Assembly (NCBI RefSeq): GCF_039538005.1
Contig: NZ_BAABBO010000007.1
Span: forward strand, 496,001-560,000
Reading direction: 5' to 3'
Length of the DNA stretch: 64,000 bases
DNA from: Allohahella marinimesophila
GTDB lineage: Bacteria; Pseudomonadota; Gammaproteobacteria; Pseudomonadales; Oleiphilaceae
Shown: positions 33,556 to 42,538 of the stretch, in pieces
Position numbering within the stretch: the first letter of the stretch is position 1
Layout of the letters: each line of letters opens with the position of its first letter
Position numbers and translations under genes: made by a program
The notes under the pieces: model-generated
What the model was told of the DNA's origin: nothing
Database searches by the model: none
The model's input: only the letters and a program-made list of their open reading frames with translations

Positions 33556-34344
33556 TCAATGCTCGTCATTGAGTGTCTTTCGGGCATACCGACTCGCCAG
33601 GTAAGGTACCGCCCTGAGGTAATGAATGAAGCCCTGAGGATTGATGGCTTGCCCGTCTCGGAAGGGATGGAAAAACACCTTCTCCGTGTCGGTCTTTGCG
33701 GCTTGGCGGATATGTATGGTGGCAAGTATCAGCCAGTCGGCTGCCGCGTTCGGTTTTGAAATCTGCAGCTCGAAGCAGGCGTTCCCGCTGTCGACAGCAT
33801 TGACGATTCGCTCGTAGCGGTCACCACCTTCAGCGCCTGTGCTCCGGGGAATAATGCGAAGCTGCAAGTCACGCTGGCCATCTACCTCGAATGGCGAGAG
33901 TCCATAGTAGATGTTGTTGAGGAAGCTCGAGCGATCTGTCATGAGGCTGTCGGGCACCAAGGACCAGGGGCTGCGCGCAGTGACCATTAGAAGATCCTGC
34001 AGCCCCGCGTCAGTATCGCCCGACTGGCCTTTGAACCTGATGGTGAAGCCGAGTACATCAGGCAAAAAGCGTCGGTTTCGACGCCAGCCCCCTGCGGACA
34101 GTCTGATGAGGGCGTTACCAGCCAGGCGTCGAGCCAGGCCTGAAAATTCACCGGCATCCGCTCCAGGCACTACGCTGGCTTCGAAGAACACGCCTTTCGG
34201 ATGGAACACGCGATCTTTTCTCAATGCACTGCCAATCCCGAATACCGGGGAGATCAGGACGCCTGTCCAGAAGCCCAGGCGTTCCGAGATCGAATGCGGT
34301 GTTGGGAGCAGCTCACGCCTGATGTGCCGACGTCCAATATCCAT
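33556..34344 (-). CDS. Catalase-fold protein with altered haem-site residues
   Basis: 262-residue soluble protein with the general outline of the catalase superfamily. RVFHPKGVFFEASV resembles the distal-histidine strand (H-x-K-G), ALIRLSAGG ... LGFTIRF resembles the VRFS ... RGFALKF block, and the C-terminal GFIHYLRAVPYLASRYAR recalls the end of small catalases. The distal-side Asn seems replaced (LLMVTARSP), and the proximal RxxxY motif is not clear, so peroxidatic rather than catalatic activity, or no haem, is possible. The ATG at 34344 has AGGAGG 8 bases upstream. It follows the DsrE-like gene closely and ends 9 bases before the FNR-like box of the ATPase gene. Confidence 0.6.
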   Translation of the reverse strand: MDIGRRHIRRELLPTPHSISERLGFWTGVLISPVFGIGSALRKDRVFHPKGVFFEASVVPGADAGEFSGLARRLAGNALIRLSAGGWRRNRRFLPDVLGFTIRFKGQSGDTDAGLQDLLMVTARSPWSLVPDSLMTDRSSFLNNIYYGLSPFEVDGQRDLQLRIIPRSTGAEGGDRYERIVNAVDSGNACFELQISKPNAAADWLILATIHIRQAAKTDTEKVFFHPFRDGQAINPQGFIHYLRAVPYLASRYARKTLNDEH

Positions 34345-34382
34345 GATGTGTGCCTCCTGGCGATTGATATAGCCCGACGCCC

Positions 34383-34949
34383 TCAATCAGTGATGAGCGC
34401 ATAGCCACTGAGCTGATAATCGGCCAGCACTGAAACAGCAGCCGCAGCAATATTGACCGGCTCGACGACCTTTTCAGTGCTGATGTTCTGATGCGCAAGG
34501 GCCTGCCCGCAGACGAGGATCTCGACATTCGCTTCTTTCAGTCTTGTGATGAGGTCAAGGCTTGGATTGATCCGGCCATAGAGCGTGTGATAGGTGTTGT
34601 CTTCAAACGCAGCGGCTGTGGCCTCGTCATGAAGCACCACCACCAACTTGAGATTTTCCTCAGGCACCTTCGCCAAGGCGGCCAGATTCAGGAACCTGGC
34701 GACACGCTCAAGACCCGGCAGCACCTGGCCCGGCTGATCGCCGGACTCAGCCACATCGAATACGATCGAATAGACTGTATCCGGGCGGATTGGGACAGCC
34801 GCGCCCTCGAAAGGCTTGACCTTGCCATAGCCTTCTATTCTCGGGCTACTCCACTGCCCTGGTTCCGGTTTGGTTTCCGCCTCTGCCAGTGCGGGACCAA
34901 CGCCAATACAAATCGATACTACCACTAGAAAAAGCCAATACGACTTCAT
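34383..34949 (-). CDS. Secreted DsrE/DsrF-like protein
   Basis: 188 residues. A signal peptide (SYWLFLVVVSICIGVGPALAEA) leads to a ~165-residue periplasmic domain with the DsrE/F-like alpha/beta pattern: YSIVFDVAE, LKLVVVLHDEATAAAF, then a strand VEILVCGQALA that holds the single conserved Cys. DsrE-fold proteins carry sulfur as persulfide; the Cys here is placed as in that family. The ATG at 34949 follows GGAGACAGG. Its position downstream of YeeE/YedE sulfur-import halves and upstream of the catalase-like gene suggests a sulfur-handling set in the copper-induced cluster; that is inference. Confidence 0.75.
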   Translation of the reverse strand: MKSYWLFLVVVSICIGVGPALAEAETKPEPGQWSSPRIEGYGKVKPFEGAAVPIRPDTVYSIVFDVAESGDQPGQVLPGLERVARFLNLAALAKVPEENLKLVVVLHDEATAAAFEDNTYHTLYGRINPSLDLITRLKEANVEILVCGQALAHQNISTEKVVEPVNIAAAAVSVLADYQLSGYALITD

Positions 34950-35038
34950 ACCTGTCTCCACTTTCACTACCACCGATATCTTCCCTGTATTGCGGATATC
35001 TACGTTGGCGCAAAAGATAGCGATCGCATGTAGCGCAC

Positions 35039-36301
35039 TTAACCCGCCACAAAAACTGCCGCGAAGCCGCCTCCGGGCGTACGAAAATTCGTGGTCTGAC
35101 CCTGGTACAGTCTTGCAGCGAGCAGTTGTAGCGCTCCGGCATACGCATAGGCCCGGATATCGAGCTTCAGCGCAGTAGACTGCCCGTCAACCTGCAATGT
35201 CCGTTCACTGGGGGCGACACGAGCCTGTGCGACATAATCACCTCGTCTGATCTCGTCCCAGACCCGCCGGGTAAGCTTGTCGCCGCGGTAGGCCGCCTTG
35301 CTGCCATACCCGGCTGCGGGTTTGAAAAACAGTGACTTTCGTCGCTGCCACAGGTCTTCAGCATTGCTTCCCCCTACCGGTACAGTTAGCGGCACGCCAG
35401 CTTGAAGTGTGTCGATACAGGAGGGGTCGATGCCCCAGGAGGCCAGTGTAATCGAATCTGACAGGACGGTCAGATTACGTTTGTCGGCGTAAAGCGCGTG
35501 CGCACGTGGATGAGGGGTAAAGAGCGCGGCATCACTCAGCCAGGCAGCCCTGAGCACTGCATGCTGCGGTTCCACCAGGGCAAAATCAGTCAGCCGGTTG
35601 TACACCAGATCAACTGGCAGGGACTGGTATGACAGTCGACCCTGGTCTAAAACCAGCTCAGAGGGATCAGCTATGACAGCATCGATACCATGCCTTTTGA
35701 ACAGGCGCTTCGCCAACTCAAACTCGGGATACAGGTATTGCTCAGATGGCGCCTCATCAACGATGGCAATACGGACCAGCGGGTCGCCATGCTCGCGCTG
35801 CAACCCCCACTCCGCTTCAAACATGGCGACAAAAGCTGCGTCCAGGGCCTGACCGTGTCTGGGCACTGGATCCGTCGCACCGCAACAAGCTTGCTGGGCC
35901 CTCAGCAGGGCAGCATTGAGAAAGCCGCCGCCAGCATTGGTGTTGATTTCGATGAGCTGAGGTCCCTGCTCGCCCATATGAAAATCAAAGCCCATGAAGA
36001 CACCGCGTGCGGCTGAGTAGTGACTGGCGGTCTCCGGTGCCCATTGCATGACTGTGTCACGATACGGCGGACACTTGACGACCTGCTCGACCGCAGCAAT
36101 GACCTCACGCATGCGATCGACCTGCGCCTGAGTCACAAATACAGCCGTGCTGGAAAACAGATGGGGACGCTCGCTCAGAATATCGGCATGCAGATCGGCG
36201 TCTGCTCGATCATCAACAAGCGCTGTTTCCAGCCGCGATCGGTCTACTGTTCGGCAAAGACAGTTTCGGTTCAGCTGTTCCGCAGCGGATGCCTTTGTCA
36301 T
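35039..36301 (-). CDS. Circularly permuted ATP-grasp-like protein
   Basis: 420 residues, soluble. GVFMGFDFHMGEQGPQLIEI followed by NTNAGGGFLN supplies the acidic ExN metal site of ATP-grasp ligases, and it lies N-terminal to SLFFKPAAGYGSKAAYRGDK, the lysine/glycine-rich nucleotide loop. This order is the reverse of classical ATP-grasp enzymes and indicates a circular permutation. An N-terminal CLCRT motif is unusual. Family members join an acid to an amine or thiol with ATP; the substrate here is unknown. The ATG at 36301 is 10 bases after the YedE-like stop. It has no good ribosome site of its own, suggesting translational coupling. Confidence 0.7.
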   Translation of the reverse strand: MTKASAAEQLNRNCLCRTVDRSRLETALVDDRADADLHADILSERPHLFSSTAVFVTQAQVDRMREVIAAVEQVVKCPPYRDTVMQWAPETASHYSAARGVFMGFDFHMGEQGPQLIEINTNAGGGFLNAALLRAQQACCGATDPVPRHGQALDAAFVAMFEAEWGLQREHGDPLVRIAIVDEAPSEQYLYPEFELAKRLFKRHGIDAVIADPSELVLDQGRLSYQSLPVDLVYNRLTDFALVEPQHAVLRAAWLSDAALFTPHPRAHALYADKRNLTVLSDSITLASWGIDPSCIDTLQAGVPLTVPVGGSNAEDLWQRRKSLFFKPAAGYGSKAAYRGDKLTRRVWDEIRRGDYVAQARVAPSERTLQVDGQSTALKLDIRAYAYAGALQLLAARLYQGQTTNFRTPGGGFAAVFVAG

Positions 36302-36311
36302 GATGCAGGCT

Positions 36312-36740
36312 TCAGTCGAAAAACAGCTTGAAGACGTAAGCCCCAGCGGCCATGGCAAGCACGAATCCGACTACAGGCAGCAGACCAGTGGCGAGGGCTG
36401 TGAGCGCAGGTCCCGGACAGAGCCCGGCAATACCCCAGCCAACACCAAAAATGGCAGAGCCAGTCAATAGGCGGGTATCGATATCAGCCTTGGTAGGCAG
36501 GTAGAAACGCTTGTCCAGCAAAGGGTGCGGCCGTTTGAGGATGAATCGGAACGCCGGCATGGTCACCATGAGCGCGCCGCCCATGACAAAGGCTAGCGTC
36601 GGGTCCCAATCGCCTGCAAGGTCGAGAAAATTCAGTACTTTCGCAGGATTCACCATTTGCGAAATGATGAGGCCCAGCGCAAAGATGATGCCTGCGACAA
36701 GAGACAGCGCCAGTAGCGCGGGATGTCTGGAATGTTTCAT
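36312..36740 (-). CDS. YeeE/YedE family half-transporter (DUF6691-like)
   Basis: 142-residue membrane protein with four helices. The conserved VGWGIAGLCPGPALTAL motif contains the Cys of the YeeE/YedE sulfur-transport fold. Full-length YeeE imports thiosulfate, whereas short paired halves like this one (PmpA/PmpB type) are found beside sulfur-metabolism genes. It lies 9 bases after the other half (36750-37169), so the two likely form one transporter. SD-like sequence GGACACTGAA precedes its ATG. Confidence 0.88.
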   Translation of the reverse strand: MKHSRHPALLALSLVAGIIFALGLIISQMVNPAKVLNFLDLAGDWDPTLAFVMGGALMVTMPAFRFILKRPHPLLDKRFYLPTKADIDTRLLTGSAIFGVGWGIAGLCPGPALTALATGLLPVVGFVLAMAAGAYVFKLFFD

Positions 36741-36749
36741 TTCAGTGTC

Positions 36750-37169
36750 CTATATCAGATGACGCATAACGAAGGTGGTCAGAATGGCTGTGCCCATGAA
36801 AGTGAGGGTGGCCACGATCGAGCGCCTGGACAGCCGACCAATTCCGCAGACGCCATGGCCACTGGTGCAACCTCCACCAAGTCGTGCACCGAAGCCCACG
36901 AGAAAGCCGGCTACGATCATGATCGGCCAGCTGACTTGCAGATCCACCGGTAAGGGCTCGTCCGAGAACAGGCGCCAGGCCAGCGCGCCAATGACAAGGC
37001 CGGCAATGAACATGGCTCGCCAGGCTGTGTCTCCCCTGACTGGTGCCAGCAGGCCACCAAAAATGCCGCTGATGCCGGCAATGCGTCCAGCGCCAAGCAG
37101 CATCAGCACGCTCGACAAGCCAATGAGTAGCCCACCTGCCAGGCCCGTAAATGGTGTGAACTCGGTCAT
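36750..37169 (-). CDS. YeeE/YedE family half-transporter
   Basis: 139-residue membrane protein with four helices. The motif GFGARLGGGCTSGHGVCGIGRL contains the family's conserved cysteines implicated in passing thiosulfate or persulfide sulfur. Its start overlaps the merR-like stop by 4 bases (ATGA), and the second half-transporter follows by 9 bases. Sulfur-compound import or export is established for the family; a link to copper comes only from the operon. Confidence 0.9.
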   Translation of the reverse strand: MTEFTPFTGLAGGLLIGLSSVLMLLGAGRIAGISGIFGGLLAPVRGDTAWRAMFIAGLVIGALAWRLFSDEPLPVDLQVSWPIMIVAGFLVGFGARLGGGCTSGHGVCGIGRLSRRSIVATLTFMGTAILTTFVMRHLI

Positions 37170-37582
37170 GCGGTCATACCTCCTGAAGATTCGTCATCGG
37201 CAGCCAGGCCGGCGATGATAGGACATTCTGGTCGCTGATCTCCCTTGCAGCTATCCGCAAGGGCCTTGATTTCAGATCTCATGTCAGACAAGGCTCGAAT
37301 TTTTTCGTCAAGTGCAGCCATATGAGCCAGAGCGAGCGCCTTCACGTCTGCGCTGGCGCGCGAGCCATCCTGCCAGAGCGACAGCAGATGGCGAATATCA
37401 TCCAGTGAGAAGCCCAGCGATCGAGCATGTTTGACGAATCGCAGGATATGCAGGTCGGCCTCTGAATAGAGGCGGTAGCCGGCCTCGTTGCGCTGGCTCT
37501 CTCTGATGAGCCCGATAGACTCATAGTGCCTGAGCATTTTTGCGGTAATACCGCTGGCTTTCGCCGCCTGTCCGATATTCAT
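37166..37582 (-). CDS. cueR: CueR-like MerR family copper regulator
   Basis: 138 residues. The N-terminal winged helix has MNIGQAAKASGITAKMLRHY and GYRLYSEADLHILRFVKHARSLGFSL, a coiled-coil dimerisation helix follows, and the metal loop is CKGDQRPECPI near residue 112. The C-x7-C spacing is that of CueR and selects Cu(I)/Ag(I). CueR twists a promoter with a 19-base spacer; exactly such a promoter precedes copA (40103-40133). Its ATG overlaps the copA stop and its stop overlaps the first YeeE-like gene, so it is expressed with its own target operon (positive feedback). Confidence 0.92.
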   Translation of the reverse strand: MNIGQAAKASGITAKMLRHYESIGLIRESQRNEAGYRLYSEADLHILRFVKHARSLGFSLDDIRHLLSLWQDGSRASADVKALALAHMAALDEKIRALSDMRSEIKALADSCKGDQRPECPIIAGLAADDESSGGMTA

Positions 37583-40068
37583 CTGTCACCTCCCGGAGGA
37601 TTTGCTGGGTCCCGGGCTTCCGCCTCTTCCCTCGCCGGCTTCCAGCGTTTCAGCAACAGCGCATTGCTCACCACGCTGACACTACTGAAGGCCATGGCAG
37701 CTCCAGCAACAACTGGACTGAGGAAGCCAAAGGCGGCCAGCGGGATGCCCACGACGTTATACACGAAAGCCCAGAACAGATTCTGCCTGATTTTCGAATA
37801 GGTACGCCTGGAAATGTCGATCGCCTCAGCTACTAACGCTGGCTCGCCCCGCATGAGCGTGATGCCCGCTGCGTGCATGGCCACATCGGTACCGGTCGAC
37901 ATCGCAATTCCAATATCTGCCGCCGCCAGGGCGGGCGCGTCGTTGATACCATCGCCTACCATCGCAACAGTCGCGCCACTCTGTTTGAGCCTTGCAATCG
38001 CATCGGCCTTATCAGCAGGCAGAACCTCAGCAAAGACTTCATCGATGGCCAGCACCTGGCTAATGGCCTCGGCGCTGCCCCTGTTATCACCGGTCAACAT
38101 CACTGTCCGGATACCTAGATCGTGCAAGTGCCTGATCGCCTGCCTTGCCGAAGGTTTGACCTCATCGCCGAAACAGAGCAATCCTAGCAGCGTTGCCGCC
38201 TTGTCCGTGTCATCTCTGGCGGCCAGCCATGAGACGGTTCTACCCTGACGCTGCTGATCTTCGGCTGTTTCACTGAGCGCAGAGAAATCCACACCAAGTT
38301 CGTTCATGACACGGGTATTGCCAAGCGTCAGTAGTCTGCCCTCCACACGGGCCTCGATACCACGGCCCGGCAAGGCGCTTACCTGATCTGCCGAAGACGC
38401 TTGTACACCCTCGGCACCGGCCGCCTCGAGCACCGCCTGCGCTAGCGGATGCTCGCTCCCCGCCTGCACGGCCGCAGCGAGCCGGAGCAGCGCACGGCGA
38501 TCATTGTCAACGGCCGTGGCCAGCATCAGCCTGGGTTTGCCAACGGTCAGGGTGCCCGTCTTGTCGAAGGCCACCGTAGAAATGCGATGCGCATGCTCGA
38601 GCGCAATGGCGTCCTTGATGAGTATGCCATGTTGTGCCGCCACTCCAGTGCCGGCCATGATGGCTGTCGGTGTTGCCAGGCCTAGCGCACAGGGACAGGC
38701 AATAACGAGCACTGCGACGGCATTGAGGATGGCGGTCTGGACGTCGCCGCCGAAAACCCGCCAGGCGATGAAAGTCACAAGCGCGATCAGCAGGACGACT
38801 GGCACGAACACGGCGCTGACCTTGTCGACCAGTCGTTGGATGGGCGCCTTCGCTGCCTGGGCGTCTTCGACCAGGCGAATGATTCTCGCCAGGGCCGTTT
38901 CCGTGCCGACTGCGGTCGTGTCGATCAATAACAACCCCTCGGCATTGATCGCGCCGCCTGTCACAGTATCCCCAGCCTGCTTCGTCACTGGCAGGCTTTC
39001 ACCCGTCAACATGGCTTCGTCGACGTGCGAATCACCTTCCAGGATCTTTCCATCCACAGGAATGCGCTCACCCGGACGGACCACGACATGATCGCCCACC
39101 GAAATGTCCTCGATTGGCACCTCGGTGTCACCCTCAGCGCTCCGCACCCGCGCGGTATCTGGCCGCAGCGCCTGCAGAGCCCTGATGGCCTCCGTGGTTT
39201 GGCGCTTTGCTCGGCCCTCAAGCCATTTCCCGAGCAAGACCAGGGTAATGATCACCGCCGATGCTTCAAAATAGTATGGCGCGCCTGCTTCACCTGCGTG
39301 ACGTACAAGCTCGAAAATACTGAGGCCGTAGGCTGCACTGGTGCCAATGGCCACCAGCAGATCCATGTTACCCGTACGGGCCTTGACGGCATGCCAGCCG
39401 GCTCTGTAGAAGGGCGCGCCCAACCAGAACTGCACTGGCGTCGCCAGCAGCAGCTGGACCCAGCCAGGCAACATCCAGTGAACCCCGAAAGGCTCGAGTA
39501 ACATGGGGATGATGAGCGGCAGAGACAGCAGCGCGGCGATGATGACGGCCCGCCGCTCATGGTCAGCTGGCGAGCCCGAGTGAGCCTGCGGGTTCGACAC
39601 CCGTTCTGAGGTGCTGGCAGGGGCCTGCGCGCCATAACCGGCACGTCTGACGACTTGTACCAGTTCGCTCAGACTTGCCTCACCTTCCAGTACCGTAGTG
39701 CGGGCACTTTCGGTCGCGAGATTGACAGCGGCAGCCACTGAGCCTTCGAGGCCGAGCAGCGCCTTCTCTACCCGGCCTACGCAGGAGGCGCAGCTCAATC
39801 CACTGATATCGAGATCGATAGTCTCTGTCGGCACCTGGTAGCCCGCCAGTCTGACCGCTTCTGCCATGTCTGCTACAGACAGCACCGATACCGCTGTCAC
39901 CTGAGCAGAGTCGACTGCCAGGTTGACGCTGACTTCCTTGACGCCGTCGAGTTGACGCAGCGCTTTTTCGACACGTCCTGCGCAGGACGAGCAGGTCATG
40001 CCGCGGATGGGCAGACGCAAGGTTCGAAGATTTCCCTGACCGGGCGGCGCAAGGTCGGCCTGATTCAT
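37579..40068 (-). CDS. copA: Cu(I)-exporting P1B-type ATPase CopA
   Basis: 829 residues from the ATG at 40068. Two N-terminal heavy-metal-associated domains carry MTCSSC and LSCASC. The transmembrane metal site is CPCALGLATP, the phosphorylation motif DKTGTLTVGKP, the P1B-specific SEHPLA and the hinge GDGINDAPAL. It pumps cytosolic Cu(I) to the periplasm. The frame is open upstream to 40137, but GGAG precedes the chosen ATG and the CueR promoter lies inside the longer frame. The merR gene overlaps its 3' end. Confidence 0.96.
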   Translation of the reverse strand: MNQADLAPPGQGNLRTLRLPIRGMTCSSCAGRVEKALRQLDGVKEVSVNLAVDSAQVTAVSVLSVADMAEAVRLAGYQVPTETIDLDISGLSCASCVGRVEKALLGLEGSVAAAVNLATESARTTVLEGEASLSELVQVVRRAGYGAQAPASTSERVSNPQAHSGSPADHERRAVIIAALLSLPLIIPMLLEPFGVHWMLPGWVQLLLATPVQFWLGAPFYRAGWHAVKARTGNMDLLVAIGTSAAYGLSIFELVRHAGEAGAPYYFEASAVIITLVLLGKWLEGRAKRQTTEAIRALQALRPDTARVRSAEGDTEVPIEDISVGDHVVVRPGERIPVDGKILEGDSHVDEAMLTGESLPVTKQAGDTVTGGAINAEGLLLIDTTAVGTETALARIIRLVEDAQAAKAPIQRLVDKVSAVFVPVVLLIALVTFIAWRVFGGDVQTAILNAVAVLVIACPCALGLATPTAIMAGTGVAAQHGILIKDAIALEHAHRISTVAFDKTGTLTVGKPRLMLATAVDNDRRALLRLAAAVQAGSEHPLAQAVLEAAGAEGVQASSADQVSALPGRGIEARVEGRLLTLGNTRVMNELGVDFSALSETAEDQQRQGRTVSWLAARDDTDKAATLLGLLCFGDEVKPSARQAIRHLHDLGIRTVMLTGDNRGSAEAISQVLAIDEVFAEVLPADKADAIARLKQSGATVAMVGDGINDAPALAAADIGIAMSTGTDVAMHAAGITLMRGEPALVAEAIDISRRTYSKIRQNLFWAFVYNVVGIPLAAFGFLSPVVAGAAMAFSSVSVVSNALLLKRWKPAREEAEARDPANPPGGDR

Positions 40069-40102
40069 ATTGTATCTCCACAGATCGGGATAGTAAGCAC
40101 CC

Positions 40103-40133
40103 AGTCTGCAGCCTCCCATCATGGGAAGGTCAA
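40103..40133 (-). promoter_or_regulatory. CueR-type copA promoter
   Basis: On the minus strand TTGACC (40133-40128) and CAGACT (40108-40103) are separated by 19 bases, with the near-perfect dyad CCTTCCCATGATGGGAGG between them. This closely matches the E. coli copA CueR promoter, which starts TTGACCTTCC. The long spacer is what MerR-family activators correct on metal binding. Confidence 0.9.
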
Positions 40134-40157
40134 GCATTTTTTTCCTACATCAGTACG

Positions 40158-42308
40158 CTATAAGCCAGCCTGCCGGGCAATTGTCTCGGCCGTGGGTGCC
40201 GCTGGCAGTTCGATGGCGGCCTTCAGGCCTTCGACCACCATCCGTGAACCAAACTTGCTGAGGTGGCTGCCATCGGAATACACGAGCTGTCGATCAGCTG
40301 TCACGTTGGTACAGGTGTTCTGATCGCACAGCGCATCGAAGGGATCGTAGAACTCGAAGGCTCCTGTACTGACCGATAGTGTGCGAAGTTTTCGGTTGAA
40401 GGCCTGTAACCTGGCCAGCTTTGGATGCTGCCTCGCGGTAGCGACGTAGCTTTCCGGATCGCGCTGCGGAAACAGATCGAGCTGCGGTCGGGTAAAGGCG
40501 TCGATAAGGTCCACATCAACACCAGTCGTTGGCACATTGCCGATGACCACAAGCTGCGAAGCACCTATGAGGCGCTTCAGGGCAAGAATGCCATCGAAGA
40601 GCGCGTTCTCAGCCAGCTTTTCATTGAGCCTTGCGCCCTGTGCATCGAGCCGGTCCGCTTGCTGAAGCTGCCACAGCCATGAATGCGAAACGATCACCAG
40701 AGGTGGTCGTGGGGCTTTGCCAATGTAAGCCAGGGCGCGATCGAGCGAAGCAGGACACATCCCGTCCCAGTCGCGCCCTGCCGTCGTTCGGGTAAAGGAC
40801 GGCAGGTGAAGACAACTGATGCCTGCGGCCATGTAGAGCCCGATCTTGGATGGCTCTGCGATACCCGCCTGCAAGCCTTCAGCATAGTGTCGGGCATGGC
40901 TGTCGCCTATCACGACAATATCCGGGGTCATGCCTTCGCTGACCGGTCCATAGAAGGGATAGGTGTGCCCGCCATATCCCTCCCTGCCGAACCTGAGGTG
41001 CAAATCCGCCTCTGGCTCGCCGGGATGAACGGACGCAGCTGTCTGAAAATCGAGTTGGTATATGGGTGTGACCCGCCAGCCCCAACCACCGGAATACATC
41101 ATGTGCAAACCCGTGACAGCAAACAGGGTAACGACCAGGCTTACGCCGGAGAGCAACATGCGAGGTCGCTGAAGCAAGGATGAATAACGTGCGGGTTTCT
41201 CGACCTGCATATGGAGGATGTGCGCCAGCACGAAGGACACGGCGATCAGGCCGGTCTGGTCGAGCAGGTCCAGGTCGGCGCCGGGATGCAGGTAACGCCA
41301 GAAGGCAATCAAGGGCCAATGCACGAGATACAGCGAATAGCTGACCAACCCGACATACACGGCCGCAGGATTGGTCAACACTAGCGCCAGTCGGCTTCGC
41401 CCACCCGAATGAATGACCAGTGCCGTACCGATACAGGGCAGCAGCGCGTACCAGGAAGGAAACAGCATGTGCTCATCGAAGCTCAACAGGCTGAAGACAA
41501 TCAAAGCGAGGCCGATGAGCGCCAGCGCATCATCGACCAGCTGTCTCGGTGGCCGGGCTGACGCAATGAAGACCAGCAGCGCGCCGATAGCAAATTCATA
41601 GACCCGGAACGGCAACAGAAAGTAGGTGCTGGTCTTGCCATCGTTGATGTATTCCGCGAGCGCCGGCGATATGGCGCGCACAAGGTAGACCGAGCCATCT
41701 GAGAACTTTGCGTTCAGATACAGACCGCAGGCAATCAGGGCCAGCAGTATCAGCGGCAGGTAGCGTCGGGTTCTTGCGTGCAACAGGAGCACGAGCGTGA
41801 GTGGCCACAGCAGATAGAATTGCTCTTCGACGCTCAGGCTCCAGGTATGCAACAGAGGCTTGAGTTGCGCGGCGCTGGCGAAATAGTCAGCCTCTGCCAG
41901 ATAGTAAAAGTTGGAGACGCTGAACAGCGCAGAGGCCAGCTCAGCACCATAACTGTAAAGGTGCGCTGGCGAATAGATGACGGCCGCAATGACTGTGGTG
42001 ATCGCGAGGACCACCAGCAGGGCTGGCAAGAGCCTGCGGATTCGGCGAACGTAAAAACGCCCAAAGCGAAAGGTTCCGCTGGTCTGAACCTCGTTCACGA
42101 TCATGCGGGTGATGAGGAAACCGCTGATGACGAAGAACACATCGACGCCAACATAGCCACCGGCGAGAAACGCCACATCGACATGCGCCAGCAGGACGCT
42201 CAACACCGCGAGCGCACGCAGTCCATCGATGTGGGGGAAATATGAACCGGCGGACTCCCGCGCGCTTGACTCTGACACCGTATCATCCTTGTCTATGGCG
42301 TGAACCAC
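40158..42308 (-). CDS. OafA/YrhL-type acyltransferase with C-terminal SGNH domain
   Basis: 716 residues. The N-terminal acyltransferase-3 membrane domain (about 20-370, ~10 helices) starts FPHIDGLRALAVLSVLLAHV and has GVDVFFVISGFLIT. The C-terminal SGNH hydrolase-like domain has DIVVIGDSHARHY, GNVPTTG and the final DGSHLSKFG, which together supply Ser, Gly, Asn and Asp-His. Proteins of this shape O-acetylate lipopolysaccharide, exopolysaccharide or peptidoglycan at the cell surface. Starts at 42308. No glycosyltransferases are nearby, so the glycan acceptor is unknown. Confidence 0.92.
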   Translation of the reverse strand: MVHAIDKDDTVSESSARESAGSYFPHIDGLRALAVLSVLLAHVDVAFLAGGYVGVDVFFVISGFLITRMIVNEVQTSGTFRFGRFYVRRIRRLLPALLVVLAITTVIAAVIYSPAHLYSYGAELASALFSVSNFYYLAEADYFASAAQLKPLLHTWSLSVEEQFYLLWPLTLVLLLHARTRRYLPLILLALIACGLYLNAKFSDGSVYLVRAISPALAEYINDGKTSTYFLLPFRVYEFAIGALLVFIASARPPRQLVDDALALIGLALIVFSLLSFDEHMLFPSWYALLPCIGTALVIHSGGRSRLALVLTNPAAVYVGLVSYSLYLVHWPLIAFWRYLHPGADLDLLDQTGLIAVSFVLAHILHMQVEKPARYSSLLQRPRMLLSGVSLVVTLFAVTGLHMMYSGGWGWRVTPIYQLDFQTAASVHPGEPEADLHLRFGREGYGGHTYPFYGPVSEGMTPDIVVIGDSHARHYAEGLQAGIAEPSKIGLYMAAGISCLHLPSFTRTTAGRDWDGMCPASLDRALAYIGKAPRPPLVIVSHSWLWQLQQADRLDAQGARLNEKLAENALFDGILALKRLIGASQLVVIGNVPTTGVDVDLIDAFTRPQLDLFPQRDPESYVATARQHPKLARLQAFNRKLRTLSVSTGAFEFYDPFDALCDQNTCTNVTADRQLVYSDGSHLSKFGSRMVVEGLKAAIELPAAPTAETIARQAGL

Positions 42309-42400
42309 GCGATGGTACGACTTCAGGCATCACAAGCAGTGATGCAGTACTCAAAATCGACAACAGCCTAGGTGTAAACCGAGGGTAAGGCAGGAAATAA

Positions 42401-42538
42401 CGGAAAAGCATGCCCCGCGGGCGTGTTGACGATGTGGTGCACACCCTGCTGCAGCGTGCTGATGCTGCCATGTATTACGCCAAGCAGTCCGGCAAACGTC
42501 AGGTCAGGGTCTGGCCGATACCTGGCGACGATGAGTAG
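42401..42538 (+). pseudogene. Remnant of a GGDEF (diguanylate cyclase) C-terminus
   Basis: The plus-strand frame reads VHTLLQRADAAMYYAKQSGK followed by RQVRVW, which is the characteristic last ~30 residues of a GGDEF domain (LLxRADxAMYxAKxxGR). An in-frame stop (TAA, 42398-42400) cuts it off from any upstream GGDEF motif, and none is found before it. It overlaps the 3' end of the lipase-like gene by ~35 bases on the opposite strand. Best read as the end of a deleted diguanylate cyclase gene. Confidence 0.75.
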
